Shown piece after piece: positions 38,501-48,544 of a stretch of 64,000 bases of DNA. Under the pieces are notes generated by a model. It saw only the letters and a program-made list of their open reading frames with translations, ran no database searches and was not told the origin of the DNA. The position numbers were made by a program, and so were the translations under genes. Within the stretch, counting starts at the first letter, position 1. Every line of letters starts with the position of its first letter. The stretch comes from an uncultured Paracoccaceae bacterium (GTDB taxonomy: Bacteria > Pseudomonadota > Alphaproteobacteria > Rhodobacterales > Rhodobacteraceae). The stretch covers positions 1 through 64,000 of the forward strand of contig CAMZLM010000007.1 of the NCBI GenBank assembly GCA_947311485.1, in the 5' to 3' direction.

Positions 38501-38517
38501 AACTATTTTAAATAGTT
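38501..38517. promoter_or_regulatory. Perfect inverted repeat upstream of the flavoprotein gene
   Basis: AACTATTT-T-AAATAGTT. Confidence 0.55.
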
Positions 38518-38730
38518 ATCATTGTTACGCAACACCCTCTAAAATGGCGTTGGCTTGGGGGGATATCGGTGTATTCAGCCGGATTTCAGGATATTTATCG
38601 GCTATGCTGTTGAAATGCGCCTCAAACGCCTTGATGCCCTTGACGGCGTGCTGAATCGGTCCTAATAAGCGGCTCGAAATTCAATTGCGCCGTGGACATT
38701 CCCGGCTGGCAGAACCGAAGGAATAACCGC

Positions 38731-39018
38731 ATGTCCCGTCGTTGCGAACTAACAGGTAAATCGCCGATGTCCGGCAACAATGTGAGCCACGCTAAAAACC
38801 GCACCCGTCGCCGGTTTTTGCCGAATCTGAATGATGTGACCCTGATCAGCGATGCGCTGGGCCGGTCTTTTAAATTCCGGATTTCGGCTGCTGCGCTGCG
38901 TACTGTTGATCACCGTGGTGGTCTGGACGCATTCATGGCCAAAGCCAAAGACACCGAGCTGTCCGATGCAGCCCTGAAAGTGAAAAAAGAAATTGCAAAG
39001 GCTCAGGCTGCCGCCTGA
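38731..39018 (+). CDS. rpmB: 50S ribosomal protein L28
   Basis: [38 protein letters not shown]. Confidence 0.98.
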   Translation: MSRRCELTGKSPMSGNNVSHAKNRTRRRFLPNLNDVTLISDALGRSFKFRISAAALRTVDHRGGLDAFMAKAKDTELSDAALKVKKEIAKAQAAA

Positions 39019-39159
39019 TTTCCTTTTTGATTTGAATTTGTTGCGGCCTCGGACTTGCTTTCGAGGCCGCTTCACTTTGTCCTGCATCATTTTGTTCTTC
39101 TACAGAATACAATTGCGCACAAAGGGCCTTACCCGTGATGCGGACCCGCAGGAGTGAAC

Positions 39160-39627
39160 ATGCGCGTTTTATTGACATCTGCCAAGTTGATAGCGGTGCT
39201 TCTGGCGTTGAGCTGGGCGGGCTTTGCGATCTACCTTGGGTCAATTTCCAATTACGCGCGGTTGTTGGTCGAAGATGCGGTTGTTGTGGTCAGCAGTCCG
39301 GTATCCAAATCCGCTGCGGCCTATATGGTTATTCAAAACAACACTGATTCCAATGATCGTTTGATACAGGTCCGGACCGATATTGCACGGATTGCCGGCT
39401 TGCATACGATGACGACCGAAGCAAATGGCACGACCAAAATACAGGCGCTGCCCGGGGGGATTGTGGTCAATTCCGGCGAACAGGTATATCTGAATTCAAG
39501 CGGAAACCGTATTCTTCTCAAGGGGTTGAAACGATATCTGACGCAGGGGGAAAGCGTGACAATGATCCTGACCTTTGAAAAGGCAGGGGAGTTGGTTATC
39601 AGCGTACCTGTGCAGATAAAAACCTAG
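39160..39627 (+). CDS. PCu(A)C-like (copper chaperone fold) membrane-anchored protein, ligands apparently degenerate
   Basis: SKSAAAYMVIQNNTDSNDRLIQV..LHTMTTEANGTTKIQALPGGIVVNSGEQVYLNSSGNRILLKGLKRYLTQGESVTMILTFEKAGELVISVPV. Confidence 0.6.
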   Translation: MRVLLTSAKLIAVLLALSWAGFAIYLGSISNYARLLVEDAVVVVSSPVSKSAAAYMVIQNNTDSNDRLIQVRTDIARIAGLHTMTTEANGTTKIQALPGGIVVNSGEQVYLNSSGNRILLKGLKRYLTQGESVTMILTFEKAGELVISVPVQIKT

Positions 39628-40208
39628 TCGTCATCCGCCATCGCACGGCGCCAATGCGGCCGGCACAGGGATACATAGCTTTCATTGCCGCCGATTTGCA
39701 CCTGCGCGCCGTCTTTGATCACGTCGCCGTTTTCGTCCTGCCGTACAACCATCGTGGCCTTCTTGCCGCAATAACAAATGGTGCGGACCTCGCGCATTTC
39801 ATCAGCACAGGCCAGCAGTGCGGCCGATCCGGGAAACAGATTGCCCAGAAAATCAACCCGCAACCCGTAACACATGACCGGCACCCCCAGATCATCCACC
39901 GCGCGCGCCAGTTGCCAGACTTGATCGCGGCTCAGGAATTGGGCCTCGTCGATAAAAACACAGGCCAGAGTGCTGGCGTTTTTGCGGGTTTCGATCATGT
40001 CGAACAGATTTGATTCCGCATCAAACCCGTCTGCCGCTGCCGAAATGCCGATTCTCGACGTGATTTTGCCAGCACCGGCGCGATCATCAAACCGCGCGGT
40101 AATCAGATAGGTTTCCATACCGCGTTCGCGATAGTTATGTGACGCCTGCAAAAGCGCAGTGGATTTACCTGCATTCATGGTGGAGTAATGAAAATAGAGT
40201 TTCGCCAT
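39624..40208 (-). CDS. tdk: Thymidine kinase
   Basis: MAKLYFHYSTMNAGKSTALLQASHNYRERGMETYLITARFDDRAGAGKITSRIG. Confidence 0.96.
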   Translation of the reverse strand: MAKLYFHYSTMNAGKSTALLQASHNYRERGMETYLITARFDDRAGAGKITSRIGISAAADGFDAESNLFDMIETRKNASTLACVFIDEAQFLSRDQVWQLARAVDDLGVPVMCYGLRVDFLGNLFPGSAALLACADEMREVRTICYCGKKATMVVRQDENGDVIKDGAQVQIGGNESYVSLCRPHWRRAMADDD

Positions 40209-40363
40209 TGTCTGTCTCTGCTGGTTCCCTGTTGGGTCAACCTTTGGCGCAAAACCGGCGGTAAAATCAAGGAAATTGTGACCGGCGGGAATTTGCCCGT
40301 GTCGAACTTGGCCTTGGCAGGCGGATGGGGTAGTCTGCGCAAAAGACAGCGGAGTAGGGTCGT

Positions 40364-41740
40364 ATGGTTCAGTCGTTTGAAACACTTGCCGCAATCCGGT
40401 TCGGATACGGGTTCAAAAAGGGCGCGCCGGACATGCGGGATGCGGGGCAGGTTCTGGCGCAACTGCGGGGGGCGGATGTTGCCATGGCGGCGTTTCCTAC
40501 CCCTGATTACACCGAACGCCGGGGTGTTTATACGCATTACCGGGAACAGGTACGCCGCGCCAAAAAGGCCGGCAAGAAAGCCGACCGTGCATTGCGGCTG
40601 GATGTTCAAAGGGCCAAAAGGGCGCGTAAACATTTGGTGGTCAGGGATATTCACGCGCGGTTTGCCCGGGCGATCCTGAGCGATACCGGATTTCGGGAAC
40701 GGCTGGCCATATTCTGGAGCGATCATTTTACCGTCGCGCCCAAGGGGCAGTGGCCCCAGATCCTCTATGGCGACATGATGGATGCGGCGATCCGGCCTCA
40801 TCTGGCAGGGAATTTTCTGGACTTGCTGTTGGCGGCGGCGCTGCATCCCAGCATGTTGATTTATCTGGATCAACCTAAATCTTACGGGCCGAATTCACCG
40901 CGCGGGTTGCGCAGTGATAAGGGATTGAATGAAAACCTCGCGCGTGAGCTTCTGGAACTGCACACCATGGGGGTGGACGGGGGCTATGGGCAAAACGACG
41001 TGCGCCAACTGGCAGAGCTGCTGACCGGTATTGTGACAACGGACCAGGGGATGGAGTTCCACGAGAAGCAGGCCGAACCGGGGCCGGAAACGGTGTTGGG
41101 CAAACCCTATGGCAGTGATGCCGAGCCACGTTTTTCCGACATTCGCGAATTTTTCTACGACATTTCACGCCATCCGGACACGGCGCGCAACCTTGCCCGC
41201 AAGCTGGCGGTGCATTTCGTGGCGGATGATCCGCCCGAAGACCTCGTGCGTGCCATGCAACAGGCCTATCTGGATAGCGGGGCGGAATTGACGGCGCTCT
41301 ATGAGGCGATGCTGGAACATCCGGCCTCTTGGGGGGCGCTGGGGGGCAAGGTGAAGCAACCGTTCGGATTTGTTGTTTCCGGTTTGCGGGCGTTGGATGT
41401 GTCGCGCGATACGGTGGCGAATATGGGCATCAGCGGCACGCGGCGGATGATGAGCATCCCGATGGCGGCCATGGGGCAATCCATGCTGCGTGCGCCCGGG
41501 CCGAATGGCTGGCCCGAGGAGGCCGAGGCCTGGATCACCCCGCAAGGGATCGCCGCGCGTTTGCAATGGGCGCTGGTGGTCAGCGCGGTCTATGGGGCCG
41601 AACTTGACCCGCGTGAATTTGTGCAAACATCCCTGCGCGATGCGGCAGGAAAGACCCTGATTTTGGCAGCAGGCGCAGCGGAAAACCGTAACGAGGGGTT
41701 GGCGCTGGTGCTTTCCTCCCCTGAATTCAACAGAAGGTAG
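40364..41740 (+). CDS. DUF1800 family protein
   Basis: RFGYGFKKGAP..FWSDHFTV..NENLARELLELHTMGVDGGYGQNDVRQLAELLTG. Confidence 0.92.
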   Translation: MVQSFETLAAIRFGYGFKKGAPDMRDAGQVLAQLRGADVAMAAFPTPDYTERRGVYTHYREQVRRAKKAGKKADRALRLDVQRAKRARKHLVVRDIHARFARAILSDTGFRERLAIFWSDHFTVAPKGQWPQILYGDMMDAAIRPHLAGNFLDLLLAAALHPSMLIYLDQPKSYGPNSPRGLRSDKGLNENLARELLELHTMGVDGGYGQNDVRQLAELLTGIVTTDQGMEFHEKQAEPGPETVLGKPYGSDAEPRFSDIREFFYDISRHPDTARNLARKLAVHFVADDPPEDLVRAMQQAYLDSGAELTALYEAMLEHPASWGALGGKVKQPFGFVVSGLRALDVSRDTVANMGISGTRRMMSIPMAAMGQSMLRAPGPNGWPEEAEAWITPQGIAARLQWALVVSAVYGAELDPREFVQTSLRDAAGKTLILAAGAAENRNEGLALVLSSPEFNRR

Positions 41741-41746
41741 CGGCAG

Positions 41747-42970
41747 ATGGATCGTTCAAGACGCAAGTTTTTATCGAAAACGCTGGCATTTGCCTGTTCG
41801 GCAGCGGCCAGCCCGTTGCTGACGCCGATGACTTTGGCGTCGGTGCCGTCGGACAAACGGTTGGTGGTGATCATTCTGCGCGGTGGTATGGACGGGCTGG
41901 ATTTGCTGCGGCCAAGCGGGGATCCGTTGTTGGTCGGCTATCGCCCGACGATTAGCGCGCGCATGGGGGAGGACCTGAACGGGTATTTTTCCCTGCATCC
42001 AAGCCTGTCGGGTTTATTGCCGATGTGGCAGGCGGGGGAATTGGGATTTGTGCATGCGGTTTCAACGCCTTATCGCAACAAGCGGAGCCATTTTGATGGG
42101 CAGGATATTCTGGAATCCGGCAGTGACCACACAGGAGCGGATACGCGCGATAGCGGTTGGTTAAACCGGATGCTGGGGTTGATTCCCGATGCGCAAAAGG
42201 AATTGGTGTTTTCTGTTGGACGGGAAAACATGCTGCTGCTGCGCGGGGATCAGCCGGTGTCGAGCTGGTCGCCGGCGGGGCGGATGGATATGTCCCCGCA
42301 AGGGCAGCTGTTGCTCGAGGCTATTTACGCCAAGGACCCGTTGTTTTCCGAAGCAGGTCAGGCGGCGATAAGCCTGGCAGGGCAATTGGGCGGTCAGGGG
42401 ATGATGGCCACCGAGGACACGGGGCAGGACAGTATGCAAATGATGGTGCAAAATATCGCCAAGGCAGGGCGGCGGCAAAAGGCCGAGGCTTTGGCACGGT
42501 TCGCGGCGGGGCGGTTGCGCAGTGACACCCGCATTGCGGCGTTTTCGCTGGGTGGTTGGGATACGCATTTGAAGCAACACAATACCCTGCGCAAGGCGCT
42601 TGGGCAGTTGCAGTCGGCCTTGTTGACGCTCAAGGCGGAATTGGGGCCGGTGTGGCAGAAAACCGCGGTTGTGTGCATGACGGAATTTGGCCGCACCGTG
42701 CGGGAAAACGGATCCGGCGGGACGGATCACGGGACAGGCGGGGCGATGGTTCTGGCGGGCGGTGCCGTGCGCGGGGGCAGGGTTTACGGCGATTGGCCGG
42801 GGATTGCGGAACCGGACCTGTTTGCGGGGCGGGATTTGCTGCCTACCGATGACGTGCGCCGCTATGCAGCCTGGATTCTGCGTGGATTTTACGGGTTGGA
42901 ACGGGCGGGGCTGGAGCGCACGGTGTTTCCGGGGCTTGATATGGCGCGTGATCCGGGGCTGTTGTTGTAG
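41747..42970 (+). CDS. DUF1501 family protein with Tat-type signal
   Basis: SRRKFLSKTLAFACSAAASPLL; LVVIILRGGMDGLDLLRPSGD..GGWDTHLKQ..MTEFGRTVRENGSGGTDHGTGGAMVLAGG. Confidence 0.93.
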   Translation: MDRSRRKFLSKTLAFACSAAASPLLTPMTLASVPSDKRLVVIILRGGMDGLDLLRPSGDPLLVGYRPTISARMGEDLNGYFSLHPSLSGLLPMWQAGELGFVHAVSTPYRNKRSHFDGQDILESGSDHTGADTRDSGWLNRMLGLIPDAQKELVFSVGRENMLLLRGDQPVSSWSPAGRMDMSPQGQLLLEAIYAKDPLFSEAGQAAISLAGQLGGQGMMATEDTGQDSMQMMVQNIAKAGRRQKAEALARFAAGRLRSDTRIAAFSLGGWDTHLKQHNTLRKALGQLQSALLTLKAELGPVWQKTAVVCMTEFGRTVRENGSGGTDHGTGGAMVLAGGAVRGGRVYGDWPGIAEPDLFAGRDLLPTDDVRRYAAWILRGFYGLERAGLERTVFPGLDMARDPGLLL

Positions 42971-43036
42971 GGGGCGCTGCCCCCAAGACCCGAACGGGTC
43001 TTCCCCCCGGGATATTTCTACGAATTCGAAATGGGG
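42970..43036 (+). repeat. Terminator hairpins plus intergenic repeat GGGATATTTCTACGAATTCGAAATG
   Basis: gggggcgctgccccc, gacccgaacgggtc; tail matches the right arm of the 20.2 kb inverted repeat. Confidence 0.75.
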
Positions 43037-43046
43037 GGAGGAAGGT

Positions 43047-43121
43047 TGGCTCCGACGGTAGGGATCGAACCTACGACCAATTGATTAACAGTCAACTGCT
43101 CTACCGCTGAGCTACGTCGGA
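43047..43121 (-). tRNA. tRNA-Asn (anticodon GTT)
   Basis: TCCGACGTAGCTCAGCGGTAGAGCAGTTGACTGTTAATCAATTGGTCGTAGGTTCGATCCCTACCGTCGGAGCCA; encoded CCA. Confidence 0.98.
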
Positions 43122-43198
43122 ACACTCTAACCTTGCGGTGAGGGCCGTATAGCAGTGGTTTTTTTGGGCGGCAAGCGGGATTTTACGGATTGTTGAAA

Positions 43199-44122
43199 TT
43201 ATTTTTTGTGGAATACGCTGTGCTGGGAAAGCGGGCCGTCGCTGCTGGCCAAATCGCGGGAGTAAAGGTCGATCAGATGCGCCAGAACGTTGCGGGTGGC
43301 GGCAGGGATCAGGCGGGGGTCGACATCGGTATAGATGGTTCGGGCGATACTGTTGGCGGTGGCGCTGCCAAGGGCGAGTGTGTCCAGAATCTGTGACTCG
43401 CGGGATTTGCGGTGTTTTATCAGATGGTTGACCATGGCCAGCGGGGCGGTGACCGGCGCGCCGTGGCCCGCGTAATAAATGCGGTCGTCCTGACGTTCGG
43501 CCAGAAGCGCAAGCGAGGCCATGAACGCGCTGAGGTCGCCATCCGGCGGAGAGACCATGCTGGTGGCCCACCCCATGACGTGGTCGCCGCTAAACACGGC
43601 ACCGGTGGCATTGTTGGCAAAGCAGATGTGGTTGGACAGGTGGCCCGGTGTGTGCAGGGTTTCCAGTTCCCAGCCATCGCCGGTGATGATCTGGCCGTGG
43701 GTCAAGCGGTGGTCAAAGCGGAAATCGGTGTCGATGCCTTCCTGACCACCAAGGTCGCCGGTTTGGGCAAGGCGTTCCATCAGCGGGCTGCGACTGTCAT
43801 GTGCGGTGCCAAAGGCATAGACCGGCGCGCCGGTTTTTTCCGACAGGCGGCGGGACAGGGGCGAGTGGTCCACATGTGAGTGGGTGACGAGAATATGGCT
43901 GAGCGGGCGACCGTTGAGCGCGGCCAGCAGGGCATTCAGGTGGCTATCGCTGTCAGGGCCGGGGTCGATGATGGCCATGGTGTTATTGCCAAGCAGATAG
44001 GTCTGGGTGCCGGTAAAGGTCATCGGGCCGGCATTCGGGGCGGTGATCACCTGCACCCCGGGTTCCAGATCAAGCGCGCGGCCTATGCGCGGTTTGTGGG
44101 ACAGATCGAAGGGGGTGCTCAT
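43199..44122 (-). CDS. MBL-fold metallohydrolase
   Basis: HILVTHSHVDHSPLSRRL; C-terminal winged-helix-like region (LACTB2-like). Confidence 0.93.
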   Translation of the reverse strand: MSTPFDLSHKPRIGRALDLEPGVQVITAPNAGPMTFTGTQTYLLGNNTMAIIDPGPDSDSHLNALLAALNGRPLSHILVTHSHVDHSPLSRRLSEKTGAPVYAFGTAHDSRSPLMERLAQTGDLGGQEGIDTDFRFDHRLTHGQIITGDGWELETLHTPGHLSNHICFANNATGAVFSGDHVMGWATSMVSPPDGDLSAFMASLALLAERQDDRIYYAGHGAPVTAPLAMVNHLIKHRKSRESQILDTLALGSATANSIARTIYTDVDPRLIPAATRNVLAHLIDLYSRDLASSDGPLSQHSVFHKK

Positions 44123-44177
44123 CGGTGGCTCCTTTGGTCTTGCCCTTTGGGGGGCTTGGGCATAACCCTTTGTGGAG

Positions 44178-45491
44178 ATGTTTAACAAATGGCTCAAGCC
44201 CTATTTGCCCCGATCGATGCTCGGGCGCGCGGTTGCCATCCTGATTGTGCCGGTTGTGCTGATTCAGGTGGTGGTTGGTGTTGTGCTGGTGGAACGTCTG
44301 TTTCAAAATGTTTCCGGGCAAATGTCCGGTGTGGCTGCGCTTGAGCTGAACCTGTTGCTGGACAAGATGGCGGTCGATGCGCCGGATTTGCCCGAAGTGG
44401 CGTCGGCGTTGTTGATTAAGGTTGAACGTGATGTTGCGCCGGTTACGGGGGGGGACAGGCGGCGGTTTCGGGATATTTCCGGCATTACGGTGATCGCGGT
44501 GTTACGGGCGGCGGTGCCGGATGTGGTGCAGGTCGATTTGGCGCGCGACGGTAGTTTTGCCTTTGTCACGGTGGATCGGGGCGATGAACGGGTGACCTTT
44601 CGGGTGCTGCGCCAACATTTGTCGGCCCCGAATCCGCATCAGTTGCTGGTGATTATGATGCTGGCCTCGATCCTGATTACCGGCCTGTCGATCCTGTTTT
44701 TGCGCAATCAAGTGAAACCGATCCGGCGTTTGGCAGAAGCGGCAGAGGCCTTTGGCAAGGGGGAATCGCTGGAATTGCGCCCGCGCGGGGCATCCGAAGT
44801 GCGCGCGGCGGGGCATGCATTTTTGGCCATGCGCAGCCGGATTGAACGCCAGATCGAGCAGCGCACCTTGATGTTGTCCGGTGTCAGCCATGATTTACGC
44901 ACGCCGTTGACGCGGTTGAAATTGTCGCTGTCGCTGATGGAGCAAGACGGCGAAGTGGACCTGATGCAGCGCGATCTGGATGACATGGCGGAAATTCTGG
45001 ATGAATTTCTGGCCTTTGTGCGCGGTGACGGTGGCGAGGAGGTCGAGCCGGTTTCGCCCAAACAGGTGGCCAAGCAACTGGTCCGGAATTACCGGCGCAA
45101 CGGTGCAGAGGTCGCGTTGGAATTTGCCGGTAACACACAGGATGATACCCTTGTAAAGATGCGTAAACAGGCGGTGCAGCGGGCGCTTGGCAATTTGCTG
45201 GGAAATGCGCAGAAGTATGGCGATCAAACCCGTTTGACCCTGTATCTGGGGGGTGGGTTTATTGAATTCATTGTCGAGGACAACGGCCCGGGGATTGCCA
45301 GAGACCTGCGTGAAACCGCGCTGAAGCCGTTTTCGCGGCTGGATAGTGCCCGCAATCAGGACCGTGGGTCGGGGGTGGGGCTGGGTTTGGCGATTGCGGC
45401 GGATATTGCCCGCAGTCATGGCGGCGGGATCAGTTTGGGCCAGAGCGCCGATTTTGGCGGGCTAAAGGTGAGCTTTCGTATTCCTCGTTAA
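44178..45491 (+). CDS. Sensor histidine kinase (EnvZ-like)
   Basis: LSGVSHDLRTPLTRLKLSLSLM (H-box), FIVEDNGPGIARDLRETALKPFSRLD..GSGVGLGLAIAADIARSHGG. Confidence 0.94.
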   Translation: MFNKWLKPYLPRSMLGRAVAILIVPVVLIQVVVGVVLVERLFQNVSGQMSGVAALELNLLLDKMAVDAPDLPEVASALLIKVERDVAPVTGGDRRRFRDISGITVIAVLRAAVPDVVQVDLARDGSFAFVTVDRGDERVTFRVLRQHLSAPNPHQLLVIMMLASILITGLSILFLRNQVKPIRRLAEAAEAFGKGESLELRPRGASEVRAAGHAFLAMRSRIERQIEQRTLMLSGVSHDLRTPLTRLKLSLSLMEQDGEVDLMQRDLDDMAEILDEFLAFVRGDGGEEVEPVSPKQVAKQLVRNYRRNGAEVALEFAGNTQDDTLVKMRKQAVQRALGNLLGNAQKYGDQTRLTLYLGGGFIEFIVEDNGPGIARDLRETALKPFSRLDSARNQDRGSGVGLGLAIAADIARSHGGGISLGQSADFGGLKVSFRIPR

Positions 45492-45536
45492 AAAGCAGTT
45501 ACTTGGGTATCCGACTAAAATAGTCGATAAAAGACT

Positions 45537-45551
45537 TGATAATGAGTTGCA
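45537..45551 (+). promoter_or_regulatory. Candidate Fur-family (Fur/Mur-like) operator
   Basis: TGATAATGAGTTGCA, 42 bp before a putative Mn transporter ATG; left half exactly TGATAAT, right half 4/7. Confidence 0.35.
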
Positions 45552-45593
45552 ATAACCCTAGTAAGATACTCAACAATCACATCCCGTTGGGTT

Positions 45594-46751
45594 ATGGCTA
45601 TGCATACTGCAAAAACGACATCGTTCTTGATCGGGTCTTTACATGAGCTGCAAACTTGGGTCAGGGCACATTTCCCGCGACTCGGGGTGGTTTTGTTGTT
45701 GCTGGTTCTGGCGGTTTGGCCGGATGAAGTCGGGCAAATCACCCGTGGCTTGATGCATGATGCTTATGTCGGGGTGTCGGTGTTCGTGGCGGCAACGCTG
45801 TTGCTGGTGTATGGGTCCGAGCGATTGTTTCGCTTTGATCTGGGTGATTTTTTGCGTCAGCGGACCCGGTTGCAAATTCCGATAGCGGCTTTGTTGGGCA
45901 TGTCGCCGGGCTGTGCGGGGGCGATTGTTGTGACCTCGGCTTATTCTTCGGGCAATGTCAGCCTCGGGGCGCTGGTGGCGGCATTGACCGGCACCATGGG
46001 GGATGCCGCATTTTTGTTGATTGCGACGAAACCGATGGCGGCGGCGGTGTTGTTGCCGGTGTCGCTGGTGGCGGGGATTGTTACAGGGCTGGTTGTGGAC
46101 CGGTTCCACAAAAAACACATTGCCGGACGCACCACGGTGAGCTGTGATCCCCGCACGTTGATCGGGCCAATTCGCCGGCGGGACTGGCTGTTTGCACTGT
46201 TTGCTGTGCCGGGGCTGGGGCTGGGTTTGCTGGATGCGTTTCAGGTACAGCTGGGCCCGCAGATGTCCTTTGGGGCGCTGGTTTTGTCGCTTGCGGGGAT
46301 GGTGGTTTTGCTGCTGGTCTGGCTTGTGTCGCCCATGGGGGCGGTCAGCAATCCGTCGGATCCGCCGTTGGTGCGGGTGGTGGAGGAAACCTCCTTTATC
46401 ACGATCTGGGTGCTTGGGGCCTATCTGGCTTATGGCTACGTGGAGGCTTTCTCCGGTCTTGATATTGCGGCGCTGTTTGCCGGTGTGGCGGTGTTGATGC
46501 CGCTGATTGGTACCCTGATCGGGTTTATCCCGGGGTGTGGTCCGCAAATCCTTGTGGCGACGCTCTATATCAACGGATTGGTGCCGTTCTCTGCGCTGGT
46601 GGCAAATTCGATTTCCAATGATGGCGATGCGTTGTTTCCAGCGATCGCGTTAAACCCGCGTGCGGCGTTGATTGCCACTATTTACACCTCGTTTCCGGCA
46701 ATTATTGTCGGCTACGGGTTCTATTTTTTCCTGCCGGGGTTCATGAATTAG
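45594..46751 (+). CDS. Putative manganese transporter family membrane protein
   Basis: LGMSPGCAGAIVVTSAYSSGNVSLGALVAALTGTMGDAAFLLIATKP..IGFIPGCGPQILVATLYINGLVPFSALVANSISNDGDALFPAIA. Confidence 0.75.
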   Translation: MAMHTAKTTSFLIGSLHELQTWVRAHFPRLGVVLLLLVLAVWPDEVGQITRGLMHDAYVGVSVFVAATLLLVYGSERLFRFDLGDFLRQRTRLQIPIAALLGMSPGCAGAIVVTSAYSSGNVSLGALVAALTGTMGDAAFLLIATKPMAAAVLLPVSLVAGIVTGLVVDRFHKKHIAGRTTVSCDPRTLIGPIRRRDWLFALFAVPGLGLGLLDAFQVQLGPQMSFGALVLSLAGMVVLLLVWLVSPMGAVSNPSDPPLVRVVEETSFITIWVLGAYLAYGYVEAFSGLDIAALFAGVAVLMPLIGTLIGFIPGCGPQILVATLYINGLVPFSALVANSISNDGDALFPAIALNPRAALIATIYTSFPAIIVGYGFYFFLPGFMN

Positions 46752-48544
46752 AGCGGGGCGCAGGCCGCCTGAAGCCAGGCCCCGACAATGGGGGAGCACA
46801 TGGGTGCGATTTTTGTCAGTGTTTGGGCATGATACCGGTTCAGCCAGTGGCGTTCGGTGGCGGTTAACAGGTTAACATCAATCATGCGCCGGTCAATCGG
46901 TGCCCATGTCAGGGTCTCGAATTCCAGCATATCGCGCTTGTCGCCCTTTGGAATGGCTTTTTGTACCACGATCAGGTTTTCGATGCGGATGCCGAATGCG
47001 CCTTCGCGGTAATAGCCCGGTTCATTGGACAGGATCATACCGGCGCGCAAGACCTCGGTCGATATCCGCGAAATCCGTTGCGGGCCTTCGTGCACGCTCA
47101 GGAATACACCTACCCCGTGACCGGTGCCGTGGTCATAATCCATGCCTTCTGACCAGAGCGCCATGCGTGCCAGCGGGTCCAGATCGCGGCCTGACAGACC
47201 TTGGGGGAACTGTTGGCGGGAAATGGCGATCATGCCCTTGAGCACAAGGGTAAAGGCGCGCACGGCCTCTGCTGGCGGGGTGCCGATGGCCATGGTGCGG
47301 GTGATGTCGGTGGTGCCGTCAAGGTATTGCCCGCCACTATCCACCAGCAGTACATCGCCGCGCCGGATTTGACGGTTTGTGTCGGTGTTCACCCGATAAT
47401 GCACAATCGCGCCATTGGGACCGGAGCCACAGATCGTATCAAAGGAAATATTGCGCAGCTTACCGGTGGCCGCGCGGATGGTTTCGAGCTTTTGCGCCAC
47501 CTCGATTTCGCTGATATGCGGATCCACGCCAAGGCTGTCAATCCAGCACAGGAATTCCGCCATCGCCGCCCCGTCACGCAGATGTGCCTGACGGCTGCCG
47601 TTGATTTCGGCGGGGTTTTTCACCGCTTTGGGCAGGATCACCGGATCGCGCGCGTCGATGATGGCGATCCCGGCCGATTTCAGTTGGTCGCTCACCCAAA
47701 GGGGGGCGCTGTTGCTGTCCACCAGCACCGGCCCCTGCAAGGTTTTGAGCGCGGAGCCAAAGCTGTCGGGCACGGCAATGCTGACCGTATTGCCAAGGTG
47801 ATCGCGCAGGGCCTCGTCTGCCTTGGCCGGATCCATGAACAGGGTGACATGGCCGTCATCCGCAAGGATCGCAAAAGCCAGCGCCACCGGTGTTTGGCCA
47901 AGGTCGGTGCCCCGGGTGTTCAACAACCAGGCTATGGAATCGGGCAGGGTAATGACGGCGGCCTTTAGCCCCTGTTTGCGCAGGTCCGCCGCGATGTCGG
48001 TGCGTTTTTCCGCATGGGTTTTACCGGCCAGTTCCGCCGGATAGGCCACCATCAAATCCCGTGGCGGGGCAGGGCGGTCGGTCCAGATTTTGTCCACAAG
48101 GTTTTCGCAACGCCGCAGGCGAATGCCGCTGCCGGCCAGCCGTTTTTCTATCTTGGCAATTTCGCCGGCCGTGTGCAGCCACGGGTCAAACCCGACCACA
48201 CCGCCGGACAGGTTTTCCACCAGCCAGTCGCCCGGCTGTGTTTCGGGCCAGGGTACCGGCGTGAAATGGTCCAGATCCACCTGATCACGCACTTGCAGGG
48301 TATAGCGCCCGTCAATGAACACGCCGGCCTTGTCCAGCAGGGCAATACAGAAACCGGCAGATCCCGTGAACCCGGTCAGCCACGCCAGCCGCATATCGCT
48401 GGCGGCGACGTATTCGCCTTGGTGTGCATCGGCGCGCGGGATGATAAATCCGGCCAGCCGTTCATGCTGTAAAACCTTGCGCAGTGCAGCAAGGCGCGGG
48501 CCGCCGGTTTCGGGGCAGGAGGGATTGTCATAGCTCTGATACAT
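46748..48544 (-). CDS. Aminopeptidase P family protein (M24)
   Basis: LVDSGGQYLDGTTDITRTMAIG..DYDHGTGHGVGVFLSVHEGPQRIS..MILSNEPGYYREGAFGIRIENLIVV. Confidence 0.95.
   Translation of the reverse strand: MYQSYDNPSCPETGGPRLAALRKVLQHERLAGFIIPRADAHQGEYVAASDMRLAWLTGFTGSAGFCIALLDKAGVFIDGRYTLQVRDQVDLDHFTPVPWPETQPGDWLVENLSGGVVGFDPWLHTAGEIAKIEKRLAGSGIRLRRCENLVDKIWTDRPAPPRDLMVAYPAELAGKTHAEKRTDIAADLRKQGLKAAVITLPDSIAWLLNTRGTDLGQTPVALAFAILADDGHVTLFMDPAKADEALRDHLGNTVSIAVPDSFGSALKTLQGPVLVDSNSAPLWVSDQLKSAGIAIIDARDPVILPKAVKNPAEINGSRQAHLRDGAAMAEFLCWIDSLGVDPHISEIEVAQKLETIRAATGKLRNISFDTICGSGPNGAIVHYRVNTDTNRQIRRGDVLLVDSGGQYLDGTTDITRTMAIGTPPAEAVRAFTLVLKGMIAISRQQFPQGLSGRDLDPLARMALWSEGMDYDHGTGHGVGVFLSVHEGPQRISRISTEVLRAGMILSNEPGYYREGAFGIRIENLIVVQKAIPKGDKRDMLEFETLTWAPIDRRMIDVNLLTATERHWLNRYHAQTLTKIAPMCSPIVGAWLQAACAPL

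Noticed and set aside
45639-46547. 302-aa minus-strand ORF opposite the putative Mn transporter
   Set aside because: Arg/His/Gln-rich shadow translation; no start context or domain.
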